NCBI GenBank assembly: GCA_044220975.1
Contig: JBGAPZ010000002.1
Span: 109,216-173,215, forward strand
Direction: 5' to 3'
Source of the DNA: SZUA-430 sp044220975
GTDB lineage: Bacteria > Pseudomonadota > Alphaproteobacteria > Micropepsales > Micropepsaceae
Length of the DNA: 64,000 nucleotides
Each line of letters opens with the position of its first letter. The stretch's first letter is position 1. The position numbers and the translations under genes are program-made. The notes beneath the pieces were generated by a model that saw only the letters and a program-made list of their open reading frames with translations, was not told the origin of the DNA and made no database searches. This document shows positions 44,056-52,786 of the stretch, in pieces.

Positions 44056-44380
44056 GACGCAGGCGTCAGCAAACTGATCCGTATACGGCCGACCTGCCAA
44101 GGAGCGCAGGTAAAAGCATGGTGCAATCGGGACACAGGCGAATCGTTTTTACCCTAGCTCACGCTCTTGGTGTTGGACGTCACCTTTAACGAGGCGTTAC
44201 CTTTGATGGATGTCGTTCGTGAATTGTTCGTGCGAGAGGGGGACTCGTTCGCAACGCGACGCGTTGTGTACGGCTTTTCGTGTGGGCTTTGCCGTCGGAT
44301 CAGGTCATCCGGCAGTGAACATGATGCTGGTGACCGGGGCCGCGGGGGCCCGGCGCGCGTAACAGAAAGGGGCAAATAAA
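44056..44380. other. 325-base divergent regulatory region ahead of the TonB receptor
   Basis: I see no protein-coding gene here. It contains a perfect 7-bp dyad at 44252-44266, short direct repeats (ACCTTT twice near 44180-44210; GTTCGTG twice near 44215-44235) and AAAGGGG as ribosome site before the GTG at 44381. Both the receptor and the TPR-aspartyl hydroxylase must be transcribed out of this stretch. I could not assign convincing -35/-10 pairs. Confidence 0.6.
44252..44266. promoter_or_regulatory. Operator-like palindrome CAACGCG-A-CGCGTTG
   Basis: Perfect 7-bp arms around one base, 115 bases before the TonB-receptor start. The one-base centre rules out an RNA hairpin, so a dimeric DNA-binding protein is the likely reader. 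The AACGCG-CGCGTT core is reminiscent of LacI-family operators, which often control TonB receptors in this group. That link is inference, and no regulator gene is adjacent. Confidence 0.4.
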
Positions 44381-47367
44381 GTGTTGAGCAGAAAAACCTT
44401 GAAGACGACGCTCATGGCAGGCGCCGCGATCGTCACGATCGTGAATGCGATGCCCGCTTACGCAGCGGACGATGTCGAGAAGGTCGTCGTTACCGGTACG
44501 CGCATCAAGCAAAAGGGTGCGTCCTCGGTGTCGCCGGTGTCGACAATCACCAATGCGGAAGCCAAGGCGCAAGGCACGACGTCCGCCGAAACGCTGCTCA
44601 ACAACCTTCCGCAGGTTTTCGCCGGCCAAGGCGCCGAGGTTTCGAACGGTTCGTCCGGCCAGGCGACGGTCGACTTGCGCGGCCTCGGTCCGCAGCGCAC
44701 ATTGGTGTTGATCAATGGCCGCCGGTTCCAGCCGGGTTCGATCGTCAATGGCGGCGCGCCTCTCGCCGACTTGAACCAGATCCCCATTCCGCTCGTTGAG
44801 CGCGTCGAAGTTCTGACCGGCGGTGCCTCTGCCGTGTACGGCGCCGACGCCATCGGGGGCGTTGTGAACTTCATCATGCGCCGCGACTTCGAAGGCGTGG
44901 AAATGGGCGTGCAGTACGGCATCGCCGACCACGACAACGACGATGCATTGTCGCGTTCGCGCATTTCGGATGCCGCAGCTCTGAACCCGACCGCGTTTAG
45001 GTTGCCGGATAGCCACGTCACCGACGGCCGGACGGTCAACGTCTGGGGCGTCATGGGCGCCAACACGGCCGACGACAAAGGCAACGTCACGCTCTACGCG
45101 CAGTATCGCAATGCGCAGCCGATCTTGCAGTCGTCGCGCGATTTCTCCGCGTGTTCGGTGAATGTCAACATTCCGTTCGACGGAACGTTTTACTGCGGCG
45201 GTTCGACAGGTACGCCTCAGCGCGGCCGCTTCATCAGCTTCGACAGCGGTGAAGACGGCGTGTTCTCGACGTCGGGCACGGTCCAGGCGCCGTCGTTTAG
45301 CGACGCGTTCAACTTCGCGCCGCAGAACTATTTGCAGCGCCCGGACGATCGCTACAATTTGGGCGCGATGGGCCACTATCAGTTGGCTGGCGATCTCGAC
45401 CTTTACGGCGAGTTGTCATTTAACGACGACCATTCGCTCGCCCAAATCGCGACCTCGGGTATCTTCTTCGGCGGCGGCCCGGTCGATGGCGGCGTGATGG
45501 TGAATTGCGACAACCCGTTCTTGGATGTCGGTCCGGCGCGCAACGCGTTCGACGCCATTTGCGGCGATCCGGGCCTCGGCACAACGGGAACGGCGACGAT
45601 CCTGCTCGGGCGCCGCTTTGTCGAAGCGGGTCCTCGCATCGACGACTTGCGCCACACGTCATATCGCGGCGTGCTCGGCTTGAAGGGGCAGATCGACGAC
45701 AGCTGGGAATATGACATCCACGCCATGCGGGGCGTCACAACGGTTTCGGAAGCCTACCTAAACGAAGTGTCGATCGAACGGTCGTCGCGTGCGTTGCTGG
45801 CGGTTGATTTGGGCGGCGGTCCGCAGTGCGCACCGTCCGTCCTCGCCGTCGATCCGAACTGCGTTCCCATCAACGTGTTCCAGTCGGGGCAAATCTCTCA
45901 AGCCGCTCTCAACTACGTGAGAGCAAGCGGTCTGCAAGAAGGCGAGACGACCACAACGAACGTCGTTGCGGCGTTGACGGGCGAACTCGGCTTTGCAATG
46001 CCGTGGGCTCAAAATCCTGTCGCGACCGCACTCGGTGCTGAGTACCGTCAAGAGACTGCGGTCTTGCGCACCGACCGGTCGTTCGAAACCGGCGATATGT
46101 ATGGTCAAGGCGGGCCGATCAGGGCCTTGTCCGGTCACTATGACGTCGCCGAAGCCTTCGGCGAGGTCAGCATGCCGCTGGTCGAAGACGCCCCGTTTGC
46201 GAAATCGATCGAGTTGCTCGGCGGTTACCGTATTTCGGACTACGATACGGTGGGCATCACCCACACGTACAAGTACGGCGCCACTTGGGCACCCGTGGAT
46301 GATCTGAAGTTCCGCGGATCGTTCCAACATGCCGTCCGCGCGCCGAACATTACCGAGTTGTTCTCGCCGATCTCGGTCGGTCTGTGGGGCGGCACCGATC
46401 CGTGCGCCGGCGCGGCACCCGCGTTCACGGCGGCTCAGTGTCTGAACACCGGCGTGTCCGGTGCTCAGTACGGAACCATCACACAATGTCCGGCCGCCCA
46501 GTGCTCGGGCATCTTTGGCGGCAACCCGAACTTGAAGCCGGAAGAATCCGACACAAAGTCGTTCGGCGTGGTTTTGACGCCTACGTTCTTGAAGAACTTC
46601 ATTGCGCAGATCGACTATTTCGACATCACGCTTGATAACGTGATCGGCACGTTGCCGCCGGCGACTGTGCTTTCGGATTGCGCCGTGAACAATAACCCGG
46701 CCACCTGCGCTCTGATCAATCGCGGACCAGTGACGGGCATCTTGTTCGGTTCCGGCACTGTGGCGTTGAACAACCAGAACCTGGGCTCGCGCCGGCGCGA
46801 AGGCGTCGATTTCGATGCGAACTACAAAGTCGACATCGCCGATGCTGGCGGCCTTAGCTTTGGGTTCGTTGGATCGTACACGCCCACGAAAGCCCGGTCC
46901 CTGGGACAACGGCTTTCGACTACGATTGCCCTGGGGGAAGTTCGGCGTTGTTTGCGGCACACCAACCTTCAAGTGGCGACACACGTTCCGTACGACTTGG
47001 ATGTCGCCGTGGGATATCGACTTCTCGGTCAATTGGCGTCACCTCGGCGGCGCGGATGGATTTGAATACCGACAACCCCACGTTCAACGCGGCTGGCGCG
47101 GGCGCATGTCCAGGCACTCCCTGCGGCGACACCACCGAAGCGCATATCGACTCGATCGACTACTTCGACGTGTCGTTCGATTGGACTGCCTCGCAGAACA
47201 TCACCATCCGTGGCGGCATCAACAACGTGTTCGACAAGGATCCGCCGGTCGTCGACTCGAACAATCTGGGCGTCTCGGCGCCGCCGTTCGGGAACGCCAA
47301 CACGTATCCTGTTGTGTACGACTCGCTGGGTCGGGAAGTGTTTATCGCGCTGTCGACCCGCTTCTAA
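44381..47367 (+). pseudogene. TonB-dependent receptor, 3' end frameshifted
   Basis: About 995 codons if repaired. It has a signal peptide (LMAGAAIVTIVNAMPAYA), then TonB-box region and plug: VEKVVVTGTRIKQKG, AETLLNNLPQVFAG, VDLRGLGPQRTLVLINGRR, VERVEVLTGGASAVYGADAI. A 22-strand-type barrel with LKFRGSFQHAVRAPNITELF, NLKPEESDTKSFGVVL and a terminal EVFIALSTRF follows. The frame is intact to ~46892. It then needs a one-base shift in a C run (46893-46895), another in a G run (46933-46937), and a compensating shift near 47055-47058 to reach the normal C-terminus. As written, translation stops at 47065 and lacks the last barrel strands. Repaired, it is a normal outer-membrane importer. The start is GTG 44381. 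Confidence 0.85.
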
Positions 47368-47393
47368 ACAATATCGAGTTCAAGACTTTTCAG

Positions 47394-47418
47394 GGCGGCC
47401 CTTTGGGCCGCCGCTTTT
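47394..47418 (+). terminator. Intrinsic terminator of the TonB-receptor gene
   Basis: GGCGGCCC (47394-47401), loop TTT, GGGCCGCC (47405-47412), then GCTTTTCATTTT. It lies 27 bases after the expected receptor stop. This also supports 47367 as the true end of the receptor gene. Confidence 0.9.
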
Positions 47419-47458
47419 CATTTTGGGGTCGATCGTTTCGCGATAACCTCGGGCTCGC

Positions 47459-49087
47459 ATGACAGGGTCCCGGAAAGCCAGCAGCGAACAGGTGCGCGAA
47501 GTCGCGGAAGCGGTTCGCGCGTCCAACATTCCGCACGCGGTTGACCTCGCGCGTCGGCATTTGGATGCCGGTTTCACGCACCCTATGTTCTTGAATCTCA
47601 GGTCGTACTGGCATGAGCGCGAAGGGCGTCTGGCGGATGCCTTCGCCGATCTTGAGGCTGCGCGACGGTTGGCGCCCGGCGACCCCGTGATCCTAAACGC
47701 TTACGGACTCTGCGCGTCTCGGCTTGGCAAGCCGGACGAAGCCTTCGCCGCCTTTGAAGCGGCAGCCTCGGCCGACCCAACCTTCGCACCGGCGCACTTC
47801 AACGCCGGGTGGGCTTCCGAGGGGCTCGGTGAACTGGATCGTGCCAAAAGTTTCTATCTGCGGACGATCGAGATCGCACCGAACGCGGCGGAGGCCTTGA
47901 GTAGCCTCGCTTGGCTATCAACACGAATTGGGCAATGGGACGAGGCGCGAACCGCCGCCAGCCGTGCGCTCGCGATCGCGCCGGGTCGCCCGATTCCCCG
48001 ACTGGCGCTCGCGACGGCCGACTTCAACACCGGGCACCCGGCGCAGGCGGAACAGCATGTGCGCGAGGTCTTGGCGACCGAGGGCTTGAGCCGAACCGAC
48101 CGCGGCATCGCGCTCGGCTTGCTCGGCGATTGCCTTGATCGAAGCGGCGGCTTCGATGAGGCGTTTCGTGCATACGAACAGGCGAACAACCTCTTTCGCG
48201 AGGAATACGAAGGCCAAGCCGCGAGACGCGGCGAGAGCGTTGTCGCCATGATCGGCTGGCTCGATCGCTATTTCTCGCGCACGGCCGATTGGCAGCGGCG
48301 CAGCGTCACGTCACCGAACACCGGTGGGGCGGCCGGGCACGTGTTCCTGGTCGGATTTCCAAGGTCGGGGACGACGCTGCTTGAACAAGTTCTGGCCGCC
48401 CATCCCCATGTCGCGACTTCGGACGAGAAAGAGTTCCTGTCCGACGCCGTGCGCGACTACATGCGCAGTCCGGCAACGCTCGATGCGCTGCGCGACGCCG
48501 GCGAGAGCGTGCTGGAAGCTGCACGCGAGCGTTACTGGGCACGGGTCCGTGCCCATCACTTGCAGCCCACCGGAAAAACGTTCGTCGACAAGCTTCCGCT
48601 CAACACGCTTAAGCTGCCGCTGATCTCGCGACTATTTCCGGAGGCGAAAATTCTGGTCGCCTTACGCGACCCGAGGGACGTGGTTTGGGGCTGCTTTCGC
48701 CAGCGGTTCCAAATGAACGCTTCGATGCTCGAGTTTACATCGCTTGAGCGCACGGCCCGGTTTTACGATGCGTGCATGACATTGCTCGCGACCTACCGGC
48801 GCGCGCTGCCGCTCGATGTCCACACGACCCGTCACGAAGACCTTTTGAGCGATTTTGAGGGCGAAGTGCGAAACGTATGTGCTTTCCTCGGCCTGCCGTG
48901 GGACGAGGCGATGCGCTCGTTCACCGAACGCCGGACGAACCGCGCGATCTCGACGCCGAGTTCCGTGCAGGTCGCGCGCGGCCTCTATGCATCCGGCGGG
49001 CAGTGGAAGCGCTACGAACGGCACTTGCAGCCGATTCTCGCCATTGTGCAGCCATGGGTTGAACGATTCGGATATGCGGGGGCGTAG
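47459..49087 (+). CDS. TPR-containing sulfotransferase
   Basis: 542 residues. Residues ~10-245 contain about six TPR units (PVILNAYGLCASRLGKPDEA, APAHFNAGWASEGLGELDRA). Residues ~290-540 are a sulfotransferase domain with PAPS loop FLVGFPRSGTTLLEQVLAAHP, KTFVDKLPLNTLKL and 3'-phosphate motif LVALRDPRDVVWGCF. Bacterial TPR-sulfotransferases usually act on protein or peptide acceptors; the TPR part would dock it. It lies 47 bases past the terminator of the TonB receptor. The ATG has no strong ribosome site. Confidence 0.9.
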   Translation: MTGSRKASSEQVREVAEAVRASNIPHAVDLARRHLDAGFTHPMFLNLRSYWHEREGRLADAFADLEAARRLAPGDPVILNAYGLCASRLGKPDEAFAAFEAAASADPTFAPAHFNAGWASEGLGELDRAKSFYLRTIEIAPNAAEALSSLAWLSTRIGQWDEARTAASRALAIAPGRPIPRLALATADFNTGHPAQAEQHVREVLATEGLSRTDRGIALGLLGDCLDRSGGFDEAFRAYEQANNLFREEYEGQAARRGESVVAMIGWLDRYFSRTADWQRRSVTSPNTGGAAGHVFLVGFPRSGTTLLEQVLAAHPHVATSDEKEFLSDAVRDYMRSPATLDALRDAGESVLEAARERYWARVRAHHLQPTGKTFVDKLPLNTLKLPLISRLFPEAKILVALRDPRDVVWGCFRQRFQMNASMLEFTSLERTARFYDACMTLLATYRRALPLDVHTTRHEDLLSDFEGEVRNVCAFLGLPWDEAMRSFTERRTNRAISTPSSVQVARGLYASGGQWKRYERHLQPILAIVQPWVERFGYAGA

Positions 49088-49187
49088 CGGCCCTAACAAA
49101 CAGGCGGCCAGACGACGCGCCTGCATGGGTGCAATTGATGGCAGCGGCACGCTATAAGGGCGGCAACAAACTTCGGGTTTCGATCTC

Positions 49188-50417
49188 TTGGTTCACGCCG
49201 TCAAACGTAAGCTTACGACGATTTTTTGCGCCGATGTGGTGGGGTACAGCCGCCTCATGGGCGCGGACGAGCATGGCACGCTCAAGCGGCTGAAAGAGTG
49301 CCGTGAGTTGATCCAGGCCTTCATCGAGCGCCATCGCGGGCGGGTGGTCAGCTGGTCGGGCGACGCCGTGTTGGCAGATTTTTCCAGCGTCGTCGAATCC
49401 GTGCAATGCGCGGTCGAGATTCAGCGCGAACTGAAGGCACAAAACGACACCGTGCCTGAGCGCGAGCGGATGGACTTTCGCATCGGCATCAATCTTGGCG
49501 ACGTGATGATCGACGATCACGACATTTTTGGCGAAGGCGTGAACATCGCGTCGCGATTGCAGTCGCTTGCAACGCCTGGCGGGATTTTGATTTCGGGTTC
49601 CGTCCACGACCAAGTGAAGAACAAGCTGGCGCTCGGCTTCAGCTTCATGGGCCATCAGCAGGTCAAGAATATCAGCGAGCAGGTGCCCGTGTTCGTCGTC
49701 GCGCACGACGTGTCGACGTCGCTGCCGATCGGAGCCGTTTCGATCGGCGGTGGCGGGCCAGTTTCGGTCATGGCGCCCGCGCTGATGCCGCTGCGCATCG
49801 TGGCCGGCGTGATCGACGGTTTGGTCGCCAGCGTTTTGGCGTTCGCATTGGCTGCACTTCTTCAGGGCGCGATGGGCCCCGTCTTCACGCTGGACGCACC
49901 GTTTACGTGGATTGCCAACGAGCGCACGCTGTCGAGCGATTTGCCGTCGATCGAGATCGCGGACGGCGGCGAGAGTTCGCGCCAGACTGTTCGGTCGATC
50001 GTCGAGCGGAACTATCTTGGCTTTGTGCAACAGAACTACCGGCGCACCGCAACCGAGATCAAAAAGAACGGCTCGACCGAAGTCCAGATTCGCGAGGCGC
50101 TGCTTGACGGCAATCGTGGGCGGGAGATTTCGCGGCCGTCGGGCTGGATGGTTGCGGTCGTGCTCTATTTCGTCGTGCTTGTGTTGAGCGAGGGCTTGTT
50201 GCTGCGCGGCGCATCGCCCGGAAAATTGCTGATGGGCTTGCGTGTGTCCACGCTCAAAGGCGACAAGCCGGGTCTCTTCCAAGCGGGCGTGCGGAACTTG
50301 AGCAAGGTCATATCGATCGCGCCCGCGCTCTTGGGCATCATCATGGCGCTATTCTCGAAGAAGCGGCAGATGCTGCACGACGTGCTCACCGGCTGCTACG
50401 TCCACGACGCCAAGTGA
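49188..50417 (+). CDS. Class III adenylate/guanylate cyclase fused to an RDD membrane domain
   Basis: 409 residues from TTG 49188, the only start ahead of the catalytic domain in this open frame (an in-frame stop lies at 49155). The cyclase part (~6-180) has metal Asp D16 in IFCADVVGYS, D59 in WSGDAVLADF, and transition-state residues N119 and R123 in FGEGVNIASRL. The usual substrate-selecting Lys before GD appears to be Ser, so ATP versus GTP is open. The rest is an RDD membrane domain: LRIVAGVIDGLVASVLAFAL, a ~110-residue soluble loop, VVLYFVVLVLSEGLLL, PGKLLMGLRVST. It overlaps the next gene by GTGA. Confidence 0.87.
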   Translation: MVHAVKRKLTTIFCADVVGYSRLMGADEHGTLKRLKECRELIQAFIERHRGRVVSWSGDAVLADFSSVVESVQCAVEIQRELKAQNDTVPERERMDFRIGINLGDVMIDDHDIFGEGVNIASRLQSLATPGGILISGSVHDQVKNKLALGFSFMGHQQVKNISEQVPVFVVAHDVSTSLPIGAVSIGGGGPVSVMAPALMPLRIVAGVIDGLVASVLAFALAALLQGAMGPVFTLDAPFTWIANERTLSSDLPSIEIADGGESSRQTVRSIVERNYLGFVQQNYRRTATEIKKNGSTEVQIREALLDGNRGREISRPSGWMVAVVLYFVVLVLSEGLLLRGASPGKLLMGLRVSTLKGDKPGLFQAGVRNLSKVISIAPALLGIIMALFSKKRQMLHDVLTGCYVHDAK

Positions 50418-52786
50418 GCGCACAGGAGATCGCACAGGCCGTGCAGTTGCTTCAAGGCGGCGCCTTCGAGCAAGCGCGCGGTATCTTAGGTAGCGTCGTC
50501 GCGCGCGAGCCTGGCAACGCCGACGCCCTCAATCTGCTCGGTATCGCGCTCGCGCAGGGGCGAGATTTTTCAACGGCGGTCGCGGTGATGCAGCGCGCGA
50601 TAGCCGTGGCGCCGCAGCATGCTGGCGCGCACATGAACTACGGCGGTGTGTTGCGGCGGCTTGGCCGTCTGAACGAAGCGGCAGCCTGCTTCGAGCGGGC
50701 GGCCGAACTTCGACCAGACACGCCCGTGCCCGCATTGCGCCAGCTGGGGGCGGTGTTGATCGACCTTCAGCGCGGCGAAGAAGCGGTCGCTTGCTACACG
50801 CGCATTCTGGCGCTCGCGCCGCAGGATGTGGTCGCATTGAACGACAGGGGCCTTGCGCAGCTCGAACTTGAGCGCGGCGAGGCGGCCCTTGCCGACTTCG
50901 ACGCGGCGCTGAAGGTCAATCCGCGCTTTGCGGCTGCGGTCGGCAACAAAGGGCTCGCGCTCCTGAAGCTTGGGCGCACGGATGCGGCGCTTGCCGCTTG
51001 CGATGCGGCCATTGCCATGGAGCCTCAGAACCCGGGGCTGCATCGAACGAAGGGACACGTGCTGCTGTCGGCCGAGCGCCATAGCGATGCACTCGTGTCG
51101 CTCGATCGCGCCATTTCGCTTGGGTTGCAGGACGCGACGACGTGGACGCTTCGCGGCGAGGCGTTGAGGCGTCTCGGAAAAAGTGTGGACGCGCTCGCCA
51201 ATTTTCAGCAAGCGCTGCAAGCCGACCCACAGCATTGGGATGCGCTGATCGCCGCCGCCACTGTTTGCCTTGAGAGCGACAAGTTCGCCGAGGCTGCCGA
51301 AGGATTCAGCCGGGCAGCGAACGCGCGGCCCGGGAACGCGCTTGCGTATTTCGGGCGGGCGCGCGCGGCGCGGGGGCTCGGAAACCTGCAGGCAGCGCTC
51401 TACGACGCGGAGCGCGCGCTGGAGCTATCGCCGGACGACGCCGACACGCTTACGCTCAGAATGCAAGTCAAACGCGAACTCGGGCGGCGCACAGAAGCGC
51501 TCGCAGACTGCGAGCTGGCGCTCAAGCTCAAGCCATCGAGTTCGCTGCTCCATGCGAACAAAGGCGTGCTGCTCGAGGAGTTGCAACGTACGGAAGACGC
51601 GCTTGCTTGCTACGAGCGGGCGTTCGAACTCGACCCGCGGAACTGGATCGCGCTGCAGAATTTGGGCGGTGCGTTGGTGCAGCTGGGCCGTGGGCCGGAA
51701 GCGTTGGCGGCTTGCGAAGCCAAGCTCGTCGCTTCGCCGGGGAACAACGAACTTCTGACCGTCAAGGGCATGTTGCTTCTCGTGCTTGGCCGGTTCGACG
51801 AGGCCGTTGCGGCGCTCGACGCGGCTATAGCCGTGCAGCCCGACGACTCGTGCACGCACTTCTACAAGGGGCTCGCGCTGCTGACGCAGGGCAAGCTACG
51901 CGAAGGTTTCGCCGAGTACGAGTGGCGGCGGCGCGGCCCCGCGCCGTTGTTGAAATTGACCCAGTTCGATGCGCCGGAACCTCTCAGCACCGACGATGTG
52001 TGCGGCAGACGCCTCACGCTTTATCGCGAGCAGGGGCTCGGCGACATGATCCAATACGCCCGGTTTGCGCGCGAGCTCGCGGACCGCGGCGCGAAGGTCA
52101 CGCTGTTCACCTACCCTGCCCTCGCCAGGCTTATGTCGAGCCTTGGACCGGACATCGACATTGTGTCCGACGATCTGCGGCCCGAGGGCGAATTTGCGTA
52201 CCCGCTTATGTCGACGCCGCATTTGCTGCAGATGACGGTCGAAACGATCCCGGCGAAGACGCCCTATCTAGCTGCGCCCGCGGAGCTCACCTCTGCGTGG
52301 CGTGCGCGGTTGGGCCCGAAGGCGGGCTTGCGGGTGGGCCTCTCTTGGTCGGGAAATCTCAGTCATGTGAACGATTGGGCGCGATCGATCCCGTTCCAGG
52401 CGCTCACTGCGATACTCGGCCTTCCGGGCGTCACTTACGTTTCGGTGCAGAAGGACGTGCGGCCTGCCGACGATGCGGTGCTCACTGGAAGTGGCGTTGT
52501 CGACTATCGCGGTGACTTGACCGATTTGGCGGAGACGGCGGCGCTGATCGCCGAACTCGATTTGGTGATCACGGTCGACACGTCGGTGGCGCATTTGGCC
52601 GGTGCTTTGGGCAAGCCGGTGTGGATCCTTCTGGCAACGCGGGTCGATTGGCGTTGGATGGCCGAGGGCTCCACGAGCCCGTGGTATCCGACGGCAAAAC
52701 TGTTCCGCCAGCAAGCGCCGGGGGCATGGGCGCCTGTGCTTGCGGAGGTGCGGAGCGCTTTGGAGGCGTTGGCGTCAGGCCAATAG
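50414..52786 (+). CDS. TPR protein with C-terminal glycosyltransferase (GT-B/family 9-like) domain
   Basis: 790 residues. Residues ~5-505 form about fourteen TPR units (AHMNYGGVLRRLGRLNEAAA, WIALQNLGGALVQLGRGPEA). The final ~250 hold a GT-B-type domain: LTLYREQGLGDMIQYARFA, GLRVGLSWSGNLSHVNDWAR, LDLVITVDTSVAHLAGALGKPVWIL, the last being the nucleotide-sugar site of ADP-heptose/GT9-like enzymes. Many bacterial proteins of this plan glycosylate or are encoded beside glycosylated proteins. It starts inside the stop of the cyclase gene, so they are coupled. The 3' end overlaps the convergent methyltransferase gene by 12 bases. Confidence 0.85.
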   Translation: MSAQEIAQAVQLLQGGAFEQARGILGSVVAREPGNADALNLLGIALAQGRDFSTAVAVMQRAIAVAPQHAGAHMNYGGVLRRLGRLNEAAACFERAAELRPDTPVPALRQLGAVLIDLQRGEEAVACYTRILALAPQDVVALNDRGLAQLELERGEAALADFDAALKVNPRFAAAVGNKGLALLKLGRTDAALAACDAAIAMEPQNPGLHRTKGHVLLSAERHSDALVSLDRAISLGLQDATTWTLRGEALRRLGKSVDALANFQQALQADPQHWDALIAAATVCLESDKFAEAAEGFSRAANARPGNALAYFGRARAARGLGNLQAALYDAERALELSPDDADTLTLRMQVKRELGRRTEALADCELALKLKPSSSLLHANKGVLLEELQRTEDALACYERAFELDPRNWIALQNLGGALVQLGRGPEALAACEAKLVASPGNNELLTVKGMLLLVLGRFDEAVAALDAAIAVQPDDSCTHFYKGLALLTQGKLREGFAEYEWRRRGPAPLLKLTQFDAPEPLSTDDVCGRRLTLYREQGLGDMIQYARFARELADRGAKVTLFTYPALARLMSSLGPDIDIVSDDLRPEGEFAYPLMSTPHLLQMTVETIPAKTPYLAAPAELTSAWRARLGPKAGLRVGLSWSGNLSHVNDWARSIPFQALTAILGLPGVTYVSVQKDVRPADDAVLTGSGVVDYRGDLTDLAETAALIAELDLVITVDTSVAHLAGALGKPVWILLATRVDWRWMAEGSTSPWYPTAKLFRQQAPGAWAPVLAEVRSALEALASGQ

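Noticed and set aside
45758..47032. Open frame of about 424 codons opposite the TonB receptor
   Set aside because: Low-complexity Arg-rich translation, no homologous pattern; the receptor frame explains the sequence.
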